A stretch of 64,000 nucleotides of DNA from Flavobacteriaceae bacterium MAR_2009_75 (GTDB taxonomy: Bacteria; Bacteroidota; Bacteroidia; Flavobacteriales; Flavobacteriaceae): NCBI GenBank assembly GCA_002813285.1, contig PHTZ01000001.1, positions 2,107,501 to 2,171,500 of the forward strand. Reading direction: 5' to 3'. Below are positions 35,697-44,238 of the stretch, piece after piece; within the stretch, counting starts at the first letter, position 1, and the number at the start of each line of letters is the position of its first letter. The notes below the pieces were generated by a model. That model ran no database searches and was not told where the DNA came from. It saw nothing but the letters and a program-made list of their open reading frames with translations. A program made the translations under genes and the position numbers.

Positions 35697-36497
35697 ATGA
35701 AACACATTCTTGTACCTATCGGAATTTCACCCGATGCAAACCACACTTTACAATACGCCATAGATTTTGCCAAAGAATTTTCATCAAAGATTTTTTTGAT
35801 GGAAGTTTTTAGCGTTTCGGTAGGAGCCGGAAAAAGTTTGACCAATGTTACCCAAAAGGTCGCCGAAAGTGGAAAAGAACGAATGAAAGAGGTACTGGAA
35901 AAAGTGGACTCGAAAGGAATTGAAATTCAAATTGCATCGTACAACGGTAATATTGAAGATGGGCTAAAAAGTATAGATAAAGAATTGGGTATTGACCTTA
36001 TAATAGTGGCTCCACGAAGCAACGATGTAAGTGAAGCACAATATTTGGGCAATACCTCTGGCCGTATCATTAAAAGAACGAACATACCTACTTTGATTGT
36101 ACCCAAAGGCACCCCAATAAGACCATTGAATACCATTTTAACTGCATTTAAGTCAGGTGTTCTAAAGAGAAAACGCATTCTTAACCCTTTATTGGAAATT
36201 CGAAATAAATTCGATGCCAAGGTGAACCTTTTACTGGTTAAGACCCCCGGCTATACCGACGACGATCTTCAGGTAAATACGGCTTTGATGGATATCAGTT
36301 CGCAAATGACAATGGCCGAGGCCCCTACTACTTACCTTGGTGTTTTAGAACACCTGCAATCTCAACACCCAGATTTATTATGCGTGTTTCGACGTAAGAG
36401 AGGTTTCTTTAAGAAGCTTTGGGAAAAAAACACCATACCAAAGGCAGAGTTTTCGGCACGAATACCTGTATTGGTGCTCAGTGTGAAGAAAGATTAG
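35697..36497 (+). CDS. Universal stress protein (UspA family)
   Basis: 266 residues. The N-terminal half is a canonical Usp domain (HILVPIGISPDANHTLQYAI ... IIVAPRSND ... GRIIKRTNIPTLIVPKGTP); the second half is a divergent second Usp-like domain ending in ARIPVLVLSVKKD. The GxxGx(9)GS/T ATP motif is replaced by GNTSGRIIKRT, so ATP binding is not certain. It diverges from the GNAT gene and ends shortly before a tRNA gene. Confidence 0.85.
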   Translation: MKHILVPIGISPDANHTLQYAIDFAKEFSSKIFLMEVFSVSVGAGKSLTNVTQKVAESGKERMKEVLEKVDSKGIEIQIASYNGNIEDGLKSIDKELGIDLIIVAPRSNDVSEAQYLGNTSGRIIKRTNIPTLIVPKGTPIRPLNTILTAFKSGVLKRKRILNPLLEIRNKFDAKVNLLLVKTPGYTDDDLQVNTALMDISSQMTMAEAPTTYLGVLEHLQSQHPDLLCVFRRKRGFFKKLWEKNTIPKAEFSARIPVLVLSVKKD

Positions 36498-36572
36498 GCG
36501 ACAAAGAGCATTACTTTATCAAGAAGTACTTTGATACCTTCATAAAAAGTATTTTCTTTGCCCTCACTAAAA

Positions 36573-36649
<77 letters not shown>

Positions 36650-36676
36650 AAACCATCGCTAGAGCGATGGTTTTTT
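36650..36676 (+). terminator. Terminator directly behind tRNA-Ala
   Basis: AACCATCG (36651-36658) pairs with CGATGGTT (36665-36672), followed by TTTT. It begins one base behind the CCA end, so the tRNA is a stand-alone transcript. Confidence 0.85.
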
Positions 36677-36967
36677 ATTTCGTAGATGTTCTACTTCGAT
36701 AAAAGCTTGTTAGTTATTTGTCACATAAGCGAAAATTAAAGTGAACCGGTAGGCTAAAAATATTTAAACCGTTCAGGTACAAGACCATGAAGCACAAGGT
36801 TCTTAGCTGTGCTAGACCATGTACATTTCAGTAATAAATTTTATATCTTAGTATTTTAAAATACGAATCAACTGGTATCTATTAATGATAACCATTACCA
36901 GACTCTCCCCCGAGCAATTGAAATATTTTTCAATATAAAACCTAAACTGTAACTAAAGATAAATATC
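36677..36967. other. Intergenic region between tRNA-Ala and the GTPase operon
   Basis: About 290 bases without a gene. GTATTTTAAAATAC (36851-36864) is a perfect 14-bp palindrome about 105 bases before the first gene of the signalling operon and could be a regulator site. No TAnnTTTG element is convincing here. Confidence 0.4.
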
Positions 36968-37324
36968 ATGGGCAAAAATGATAAGGTGGTGCCATTAAAC
37001 ACTCCGGAAGAAGAAGCATCATCAAAAATTGAAATCATCAAAAACCTGATTTTTGGTGAGAATATAAAGACATACGATTCTGAATTTGAGACCCTAAAGA
37101 GAGATATTCTTGATAAAAAGAAGATTTTAGAAGATTTAATCGAAGAAGTAAGACAAGATTTAAAAACGGCCATTGATAATGTTGCTACCGATGTAAACAT
37201 CAGAATTACCGAACTTGAAGATAAAGTCGATGAAAAAATCGACAGTCTTGAGACGGAGAAAGTGGATAAGAAAATGCTTGGGAAATTGCTTATCGACCTC
37301 GGCGAAAAAGTTAGTGATAAATAG
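36968..37324 (+). CDS. Small coiled-coil protein, first gene of a GTPase signalling operon
   Basis: 118 residues, soluble. After a short N-terminal tail, residues 20-110 are almost fully helical and charged, with heptad spacing (LKRDILDKKKILEDLIEEVR, ITELEDKVDEKIDSLETEKV), so a coiled coil is very likely. Residues 21-40 (IEIIKNLIFGENIKTYDSEF) resemble the start of the 267-residue protein downstream (IQILKDILFAEDSVYIEKIA), so both share an N-terminal module. Function unknown; probably an adaptor of the complex encoded here. The gap to the next gene holds a small hairpin (37329-37343). Confidence 0.65.
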   Translation: MGKNDKVVPLNTPEEEASSKIEIIKNLIFGENIKTYDSEFETLKRDILDKKKILEDLIEEVRQDLKTAIDNVATDVNIRITELEDKVDEKIDSLETEKVDKKMLGKLLIDLGEKVSDK

Positions 37325-37442
37325 GTAGGTTGCACTTTGCAACAATGCTCCGTACCAAACTTTAGTTGATTCTTTTAGGTTCTGACTTAGTAAGTTCAAG
37401 GTTTAAGAAAACCGTGAATATAGTCCTGAAAATTTTGCGCTA

Positions 37443-38246
37443 ATGAATGAAAACGATAAAATTCAGATTTTAAAGGATATTCTTTTCGCAGAAGATAGCG
37501 TTTATATTGAAAAAATTGCCCATCGCATTGAAAACCTTGAAAACACTATAAACGACAAACAAAAATTCTCTTCTAAAGTAGACCCGATCATACTTCAGCA
37601 ACTTGAAGAGTTTAAAACAAGCATTCCTATTACTTTAGGGCCAACTATTACCGCGACCCTTAAAGCCGAAATCAATAAGAATAAAGATGAGGTGGTTGAT
37701 GCACTTTTTCCTATTCTAGGAAAAATGATTAAAAAGTATATAGCGCACGAAATCAAAATGCTATCAGAAAAAATAAACCGTCAGCTTAGTTTTCAAGATA
37801 AGGTAAAATCTTGGTTCGGTAGTTCGTCAAGAAAGCAAGAGATTATTAATGAGCTTGTGGAGAGCCATATTGAACAGGTTCTTCTGATTGAAAAGGAGTC
37901 CGGTCTTTTAAAGGCCAGTTATTCGATTACCGAAACAATTGATGAAGAAATGATTTCAGGTATGTTGACCGCCATAAAACATTTTGTCGAAGATGCATTT
38001 GGAAAGAAAAACCAAAATTTAGAGCTTATCGATTACGAATTATATCACATTCACCTTCAGAGCTTTAACGATTATTATATAGCTGTAATACTTTCAGGAC
38101 ATTATACCACCCAGGCCAAAGACAAGGTGCAGAACCTTATTTTTGACTTCTTCGAAAAATTCACGCAAACAGAAGGTTATAGAACCCTTGATACAGAAAA
38201 TATAAATCAACAGTTAGCACTCAATTTTAGGCATGAACATCTCTAA
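37443..38246 (+). CDS. Protein with shared N-terminal module and Roadblock-like C-terminal domain
   Basis: 267 residues, soluble. Residues 5-30 carry the module shared with the upstream protein. Residues about 70-120 (KDEVVDALFPILGKMIKKYI, AHEIKMLSEKINRQLS) match a region I know from large OmpA-domain proteins of other phyla. Residues about 140-245 (QVLLIEKESGLLKASYS, MISGMLTAIKHFVEDAFG, YYIAVILSGHYTT) have the strand-strand-helix-strand layout and motif of Roadblock/longin-like domains found in regulators of small GTPases. The OmpA and membrane parts are missing here. The GTPase gene overlaps its end by 14 bases, so the two proteins probably act together. Function is inferred, not shown. Confidence 0.6.
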   Translation: MNENDKIQILKDILFAEDSVYIEKIAHRIENLENTINDKQKFSSKVDPIILQQLEEFKTSIPITLGPTITATLKAEINKNKDEVVDALFPILGKMIKKYIAHEIKMLSEKINRQLSFQDKVKSWFGSSSRKQEIINELVESHIEQVLLIEKESGLLKASYSITETIDEEMISGMLTAIKHFVEDAFGKKNQNLELIDYELYHIHLQSFNDYYIAVILSGHYTTQAKDKVQNLIFDFFEKFTQTEGYRTLDTENINQQLALNFRHEHL

Positions 38247-38739
38247 GAAAATAGTTGTATTGGGGCACTTTGGCGTTGGAAAAACGTCTTTGATCCGTCG
38301 CTTTGTTGAGAATAGCTTCTCCAACGATTATAGAGTTTCTATAGGTGTACACATTCTTAAAAAAAAGGTAGAAGTCTCTGTAGACGAAACAGTTTCCCTT
38401 ATTATATGGGATTTGGAAGGAACCGATAATATTGCAGCTATTCGTCAATCCTATTTACTGGGTACCCATGGGGTCATATATGTTTTCGATGTTACCAGAC
38501 CTATAACTTTTCAAGCCATAGAAGAAGATCTCATAGCCCTGAAATCTAAGGTTCGCAATGTACCTATGAAAGTCGTGGGCAATAAATTGGATATGGTTGT
38601 TGAAGAAGAAGTTAAAAAAGTACTGTTAAAAAATAAAATATCATTTGATTACCTGACCAGTGCCAAAACAGGTGATAAAGTCAATGACTTGTTCGAACAA
38701 TTAGCTAAAATGCTTGCCCTTGATGCTAAACAAATTTAA
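38233..38739 (+). CDS. Ras/Rab-like small GTPase
   Basis: 168 residues, one GTPase domain. G1 is GHFGVGKTS (11-19), switch I has VSIGVH where Rab proteins have TIGVD, G3 is DLEG (60-63), G4 is NKLD (117-120) and G5 is TSAKTG (142-147). The residue after the G3 Gly, the catalytic Gln 61 of Ras, is Thr 64, so intrinsic hydrolysis should be slow and may need a partner. There is no C-terminal Cys for lipidation. The gene overlaps the Roadblock-like gene (14 bases) and the kinase gene (26 bases). Confidence 0.88.
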   Translation: MNISKKIVVLGHFGVGKTSLIRRFVENSFSNDYRVSIGVHILKKKVEVSVDETVSLIIWDLEGTDNIAAIRQSYLLGTHGVIYVFDVTRPITFQAIEEDLIALKSKVRNVPMKVVGNKLDMVVEEEVKKVLLKNKISFDYLTSAKTGDKVNDLFEQLAKMLALDAKQI

Positions 38740-40225
38740 GGAAGAATTTAAGAAGCATAAACTACAATTCATTAGCACTGATTTGAACGGAATCGTGCTT
38801 GAAACTGATCAGACTTTATTGCCGATTGAAAAGAATGTCGATATTGGCACCATACACCCCTTTTTCTTCAATCTTTCTGAAGTTCTAAATATCGAACAAG
38901 AGAAGGCAGTGTTTCATTGCGTACAGCTAGGGGAAACTGTTGAAGAGCTTACGGTCGACATTGAAATTTATCGCAAAGAGGATCAATTTCTCATAGTCAT
39001 CGAAAATCTCACTGAACATTACCTGAATTACCAATCATTGGCCCAATCGCGCAATGAAACTAGCATAGATTCTGAACTTGTACTTCTCAAAAATCACGAG
39101 CTACAAGAGCGCGAACGCTTCAAAAATGAATTCATACAGAATTTCAGTCATGAATTAAGAAATCCGCTGACCAACATTATCGCCCTGACCAATATTCTTC
39201 AACGATCCAAACTTACAGAAGAGCAAGAAGGTATTTTAAATGTGCTCAAAAATGCAACTTCTGACCTAAAATTGATGCTAGAAGATATTTTGAGCATAGC
39301 AATGATAGCTAAGGGTAAGTTAGCGTTGAACCCTTCTGTTTTTAATTTTGAGCAATTTTTAGAGTTCTTAAAGCTGACCTATACTGCCAGGGCTAAAGAA
39401 AAAGGACTTGACTTTTCAATTTTGGCAGATTCAGCCATACCAATTTATCTTGAAGGTGATCGACTAAGATTACTTCAAGTATTGACCAACTTGTGCGATA
39501 ACGCTATCAAGTATACTGAAAAAGGTGATGTTAAACTTCAAGTAAGGTTAAACCAAAAGAGAGCGAATACGGTCAGTTTGCGATTTGGCGTACAAGATAC
39601 AGGCCTTGGTATTTCTACTGAAAACCTAGGCCGAATTTTTGAAAGTTTTGAGCAATTAGGTCGAACAGAAGGGGCCGGGCTGGGTCTAGCCATCGTGAAG
39701 GGCCTTTTACAATTAATGGGCAGCACCATAGCCATAGAATCTACAGTAGAAGAAGGTTCACATTTTTATTTTGACCTAAAGCTTAATTTTCCGTTGTATG
39801 TACCTGAAATACCCAATATCGACAATGCACGTCTAAAGACAGTTAGAAAAGAAAAATATAGTGTGCTCTTGGTTGAAGACAACGAACAGGTTCAAACCAG
39901 TCTTTTCAAATCGCTTATAGAATCAGGGGAGTTTTTCATAGATGTTGTTAGTGATGGCGCTCTGGTTATGCAAGAAATTATTGATTCGGGCTATGATATT
40001 ATTTTAATGGATGTGAACTTGCCCAATATAAAGGGTGATCAGTTAACAAAGGTAATACGAAGCTTTCCTTTTAAGAATATCAAGAACATACCTATTGTAG
40101 GCATCACGGCTAATTCATTTGAAGAACAGTTAAGAGCTTATAAAAAAGCAGGTATGAATGCCGTGCTAACCAAACCTTTCGATGAATTGGAACTCATCAA
40201 AACCATGCGCCGATTATTAAAATAG
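38714..40225 (+). CDS. Soluble hybrid histidine kinase with receiver domain
   Basis: 503 residues without membrane segments. Residues about 10-105 look like a PAS fold (IVLETDQTLLPIEKNVDIGT ... FLIVIENLTEHYL), then a short coiled coil, HisKA with His 146 in FSHELRNPLTN, HATPase_c with N-box Asn 263 (NLCDNAIKY), G1 VQDTGLGIS and G2 EGAGLGLAIV, and a C-terminal receiver with acidic pocket Glu 388/Asp 389, phospho-acceptor Asp 433 (LMDVNLP) and Lys 487 (TKPF). The start may be 38714 or 38723; both lie inside the GTPase gene. It is the last gene of the signalling operon, and no output domain is encoded nearby. Confidence 0.9.
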   Translation: MPLMLNKFKEEFKKHKLQFISTDLNGIVLETDQTLLPIEKNVDIGTIHPFFFNLSEVLNIEQEKAVFHCVQLGETVEELTVDIEIYRKEDQFLIVIENLTEHYLNYQSLAQSRNETSIDSELVLLKNHELQERERFKNEFIQNFSHELRNPLTNIIALTNILQRSKLTEEQEGILNVLKNATSDLKLMLEDILSIAMIAKGKLALNPSVFNFEQFLEFLKLTYTARAKEKGLDFSILADSAIPIYLEGDRLRLLQVLTNLCDNAIKYTEKGDVKLQVRLNQKRANTVSLRFGVQDTGLGISTENLGRIFESFEQLGRTEGAGLGLAIVKGLLQLMGSTIAIESTVEEGSHFYFDLKLNFPLYVPEIPNIDNARLKTVRKEKYSVLLVEDNEQVQTSLFKSLIESGEFFIDVVSDGALVMQEIIDSGYDIILMDVNLPNIKGDQLTKVIRSFPFKNIKNIPIVGITANSFEEQLRAYKKAGMNAVLTKPFDELELIKTMRRLLK

Positions 40226-40592
40226 GATTTTAACAATTGTAAGAATTGGACTACTATTTGTGTATTTCATCGAATTTATCATGTCTTTGGTCGATATATT
40301 AAAATACGATTATTCATATTCTTTGAATCAATTACTTACCTATACTTTTATAAAGCTTTGAAAAATATAGCTCTTCGCTATACTGAACACTAACCATGTT
40401 TTAGAGCAAAAAAATATCGAATCTATGCTATTATTTAGAACAGATTCGCATGTTTGATTCAATTGAAGTTCCCCCTTTTATTGATATTAAAAACATCACT
40501 GTAGTAGTTTGGTTTAGGTTACACAGAGATTTTTCGAACAATTATAGGCTATGTATAGGGTTAGGAAAGTAGTCTATATAAATGTTCCCCCA
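40226..40592 (+). other. Long 3' region or small-RNA candidate behind the signalling operon
   Basis: A 500-base gap separates the kinase from the convergent GH20 gene. No open frame or known RNA is seen. A strong terminator at 40593-40629 ends a rightward transcript 370 bases after the kinase stop. This means either a long 3' untranslated region or a separate small RNA. No full TAnnTTTG element is found, only TATTCTTTG at about 40318 with wrong spacing. Confidence 0.35.
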
Positions 40593-40629
40593 GGGACATT
40601 CAAGTTAATTCTTGAATTGTCCCTTTTTT
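40593..40629 (+). terminator. Strong rightward terminator
   Basis: GGGACATTCAAG (40593-40604) pairs with CTTGAA-TGTCCC (40611-40623, one bulged T) and six T follow. Confidence 0.85.
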
Positions 40630-40727
40630 ATTGCCTTTTCAACTATTCAAAATATTGACTCAAAGCTTTCTATACAGGGAATTATTTTACTTTTAAATTC
40701 TATAAGATTATCTGGGTCATTAAGCGA

Positions 40728-42428
40728 TTACTTAAACACGTGTTTGGCATAATTCAATCCTTTTTCATCATATATACCTTTAAATCTATCAAGTCTTTGA
40801 AGAAATTCTTGGTAGTCTTTTGAAGTATTCGGTGACGACCAAGCAACTTCAGAAATCGCCGTCATGCGAGGTAGCAACATGTATTCTGCATAATCAGGGG
40901 TGCTGATATATTCGGTCCATAAGTTGGCTTGAACACCCCAAATATGTTTTTGTTCATCGCTTGAAAGTTCTATCGGCAAAGGATCGAAGATATAAACATC
41001 TTTTACCGTATTCGGACCTCTATCACCAATAGCCAATGGTTCGCTGGCAAAGTCTTTATCTTGATAATAATCAAAATAACAAGGCTCTCTTGGTGAAATA
41101 ATAACGGGGTGACCTTGCTTTGCCGCCTCGATTCCACCTGTAAGTCCGCGCCATGACATAACGGTAGCATTGGGTGCCAAACCTCCTTCAAGAATCTCGT
41201 CCCAACCTATGATTCGCTTCCCTTTACTGTTGACAAACTTTTCCATATGATTAATGAAGTGACTCTGAAGACCGTTTTCCCCTTCTAAATCGTTATCAGC
41301 AATTTTCTTCTGGCAGTTGGGGCAACGCATCCAATTATCTTTTCTACACTCGTCACCGCCTATATGAATATATTCCGAAGGAAAAAGATCTATTACTTCG
41401 CTTAAAACATTCTCAAAGAAAGTGTACGTGCCCTCCTTTCCAGCGCACAGAACATCTGTTTTTACTCCCCATGATTCTTGAACGACCTTTTTTGTGCCAT
41501 TTGCCATAAGCTTCTTTGTAGCTTCTGAAATTATGTTGTCGTTCATTGGGGTCTTCTCATGAGGAAAGCAACTTAAATAAGGATAAGAGGCTATGGCCGC
41601 ACCATTATGACCGGGCATATCTATCTCCGGTATAATCGTAATGTGTTTCTTTTTGGCGTATTCGATTACCTCCTTTATTTGTTCTTGAGTATAGAATCCG
41701 CCGTGTTTTTTGTTATCACTTTCCGTTCCGGGAGTTTGGCCTATTTCCGTACCGTTTCGCCATGCACCTACCTCAGTAAGTTTAGGGTATTTTTTAATTT
41801 CAATTCTCCAACCTTGGTCTTCCGTTAGATGCCAATGAAATATATTCATTTTGTGTAAAGCTATTAAATCAATGAACTGCTTTACGAAAGCAACGTCATA
41901 AAAATAACGGCCCGTATCTAGCATCATACCTCGATACGCAAACCGAGGCGCATCTTCGATTTTTGTAGCAGGTACAACAAACATTTCTTCTCCATCTACC
42001 ATTTGCTTGGTAATTAATTGCCTTAAAGTTTCAATACCATAGAATATTCCGGTTGAGGTTTTTCCCTTGATGGTTATTTTGTCATAACCTACTTCAAGTG
42101 CGTAACCTTCTTCTTCACTCACCTCATCTGAGATTTTTAGCTCAATAAGATGTTGACCTTCTGAATTATTCAATATATTTTCAGCAGAAAGCCCTTCTCC
42201 AACACTTAATATTTCCACTAAATAATTAGCCTCATTTTCAAGCGACGCAGAACTATTGATAACAACGTTTTCGTCTAGAGCAAAAACACCTAAATTCTTG
42301 ATTAAATTATTTGGTTTGGGAATGATGCCGTAAGCCTTTTCGCTAGCACTAACATCTTTATATCTATCATAATTTTCTGCACAACTAAAGCTTAAGAGAA
42401 CAATGCTTAAAAATAGAATTCTTTTCAT
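40728..42428 (-). CDS. Beta-N-acetylhexosaminidase (GH20), lipoprotein
   Basis: Removes terminal GlcNAc or GalNAc from glycans. 566 residues with a lipoprotein signal (lipobox LSFSC, Cys 16), an N-terminal GH20b domain (about 35-155) and the GH20 barrel. The catalytic pair is Asp 359-Glu 360 in HIGGDECRKDNW; HWHLTEDQGWRIE and IPEIDMPGH are further family motifs. It is the last gene of the susC-susD-GH20 group, so its products feed the outer-membrane importer or are released by it at the cell surface. Confidence 0.95.
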   Translation of the reverse strand: MKRILFLSIVLLSFSCAENYDRYKDVSASEKAYGIIPKPNNLIKNLGVFALDENVVINSSASLENEANYLVEILSVGEGLSAENILNNSEGQHLIELKISDEVSEEEGYALEVGYDKITIKGKTSTGIFYGIETLRQLITKQMVDGEEMFVVPATKIEDAPRFAYRGMMLDTGRYFYDVAFVKQFIDLIALHKMNIFHWHLTEDQGWRIEIKKYPKLTEVGAWRNGTEIGQTPGTESDNKKHGGFYTQEQIKEVIEYAKKKHITIIPEIDMPGHNGAAIASYPYLSCFPHEKTPMNDNIISEATKKLMANGTKKVVQESWGVKTDVLCAGKEGTYTFFENVLSEVIDLFPSEYIHIGGDECRKDNWMRCPNCQKKIADNDLEGENGLQSHFINHMEKFVNSKGKRIIGWDEILEGGLAPNATVMSWRGLTGGIEAAKQGHPVIISPREPCYFDYYQDKDFASEPLAIGDRGPNTVKDVYIFDPLPIELSSDEQKHIWGVQANLWTEYISTPDYAEYMLLPRMTAISEVAWSSPNTSKDYQEFLQRLDRFKGIYDEKGLNYAKHVFK

Positions 42429-42465
42429 ATTTTCATTTATTTGGATAATTTGGTTTTGGTAGAAA

Positions 42466-44226
42466 TTAATACCCGGGATTTTGGGTAAGATTAGGATTCA
42501 ACAATCTATCTTCTTCTGGAATAGGAAAAAGATATTGACGCTCCGGAAAAGTTGTAACGTTTAACGTACGGCAATACCCGGCATTCAATAAATTCGAGAA
42601 ATCAGGAAGCCCATCTTCTCCTATTTCCGGTGTTTGACCCCAAAACCATAGGCCTTCATTCACTAGGTCATCCATTAATGGGCCTGTAGGCGCAACACTA
42701 ACTTCTGCATCTGCAGTAACATTTAAAAGACCATAAGTGAAACCTGTAAGCGCTTTCTCTGCCAACCTCCATCTTATAAGATCCATGTATCTACGACCCT
42801 CAAAGGCAAGCTCGGCCCTTCGCTCATTTCGCACCTTGTACCGTAATTCGGTTTGGTCCGTAGTTGCAATAGCAGGATTTTCAAAACTAGAATTCGCATA
42901 GGCCCTGTTCCTAACTGTATTCATAGCATCTAAAACAGATTGGTCTATTTCGTTCAGCTCAATTTTAGCTTCGGCATACATGAGAAGAACATCGGCATAA
43001 CGAATGACAATTAAGTCTGGATCTGTTCGGTAATCTTTCCAATCTTTAGTAACACCCTTTTTAAACAAAAGACCATTAAATGCCGCAAAAGCCCCAATAG
43101 ACCTAGTGTCTTGGTTTTTAATTTCAACATTGTTTTCAAAATCGAATACTTCTTTACTTTCCGGATGCGGATTGTACTCAATATCCATAAAATTGGAGCC
43201 GTCTTTAGGCTCTAGACCATCACCATCTTCCAAAGAACCAAACGGGGCGATGGTAGCCAACAAACGCGGATCCCGGTTCTTAAACGGGTTCTGAGGGTCA
43301 AAAAGAGGTGATTCGTCCACAGGTAGACCGTCTACACATTCATACGATGCCAAAAGTTCCCAAGTTGGGTTTCGCCCTGCAAAACCACCGTGATTTCTAG
43401 GTAAAAAGTCTCGAACGTTATCGTTTCTGATAACGTTCAAATCTGTGTTTCTAGCAATTTGAAAAATGGTTTCAACCGAATTCTTCGTGGTCGGTTCAAA
43501 AAGCTCAGCGTAATTTGGGTACAGCTCGTACAGGCCTAAATCCATAACATTTTTAGAGGCTTCCGCAGCGATTTCATAATCCCCCATGTATAATGCCAAA
43601 CGAGCTTTCATTGCATAAGCTGCACCTTTTGTTGCGTATTTTAACCCGTTATAGGACAATGGAAGAGATGCTGCCGCATTGTCATAATAGGTATATAATT
43701 TCTGTTTGATGGTCTCTTTTGAAGTTCGTTCAATTTCAAAAGATTCATCTATACTTAACTCATCTTCATAGAAAGGCACATCACCAAAATGAGTAATAAG
43801 ATAAGAGTAGTACGAAGCCCTCAAAAAATCGGCCTCACCCCTATATTGTTCGGCTTCTTCTGCGCTTAAAACGGTTTGGTTCTCTAATTGACTTACTACA
43901 ACTAAAACCCGGGCGATAGCCTTGTAAAGATTTGACCAATCTGTATTTGACTTGGCGTACTCAGAAGAAATATTGCCAGCTTTTATGGCATTTAAAACAT
44001 CTCGGCGTTGCCAATCATCGTCCATACCCTCATAAACTTCATCCAAGGGCCAAAACACCTCTCGGTAACCCTCATTTAGAGATTGTCTGAACTGATCTTT
44101 AGTTTGATACCAAGTCGCAGAGCTCGCCGCATCTTCTTGAACCAAGTCAAGTTCAGTACAAGAATTGAACAGGAGACCGACAACAAAAAATAATGTATAG
44201 CCTATTTTATGAATATATTCTTTCAT
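42466..44226 (-). CDS. SusD/RagB-family glycan-binding lipoprotein
   Basis: The surface lid that captures glycans for the SusC channel. 586 residues: lipoprotein signal (LFFVVGLLFNSC), N-terminal helical TPR-like core (DQFRQSLNEGYREVFWPLDE) and the C-terminal RagB domain with NERRAELAFEGRRYMDLIRW, diagnostic for the family. It lies 12 bases behind susC and 37 bases before the GH20 gene. Confidence 0.95.
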   Translation of the reverse strand: MKEYIHKIGYTLFFVVGLLFNSCTELDLVQEDAASSATWYQTKDQFRQSLNEGYREVFWPLDEVYEGMDDDWQRRDVLNAIKAGNISSEYAKSNTDWSNLYKAIARVLVVVSQLENQTVLSAEEAEQYRGEADFLRASYYSYLITHFGDVPFYEDELSIDESFEIERTSKETIKQKLYTYYDNAAASLPLSYNGLKYATKGAAYAMKARLALYMGDYEIAAEASKNVMDLGLYELYPNYAELFEPTTKNSVETIFQIARNTDLNVIRNDNVRDFLPRNHGGFAGRNPTWELLASYECVDGLPVDESPLFDPQNPFKNRDPRLLATIAPFGSLEDGDGLEPKDGSNFMDIEYNPHPESKEVFDFENNVEIKNQDTRSIGAFAAFNGLLFKKGVTKDWKDYRTDPDLIVIRYADVLLMYAEAKIELNEIDQSVLDAMNTVRNRAYANSSFENPAIATTDQTELRYKVRNERRAELAFEGRRYMDLIRWRLAEKALTGFTYGLLNVTADAEVSVAPTGPLMDDLVNEGLWFWGQTPEIGEDGLPDFSNLLNAGYCRTLNVTTFPERQYLFPIPEEDRLLNPNLTQNPGY

Positions 44227-44238
44227 CTTTATATTTTT

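Noticed and set aside
36895-37335. 146-codon open frame on the minus strand
   Set aside because: Antisense to the coiled-coil gene; Ser/Phe-rich composition is the mirror of Glu/Lys codons.
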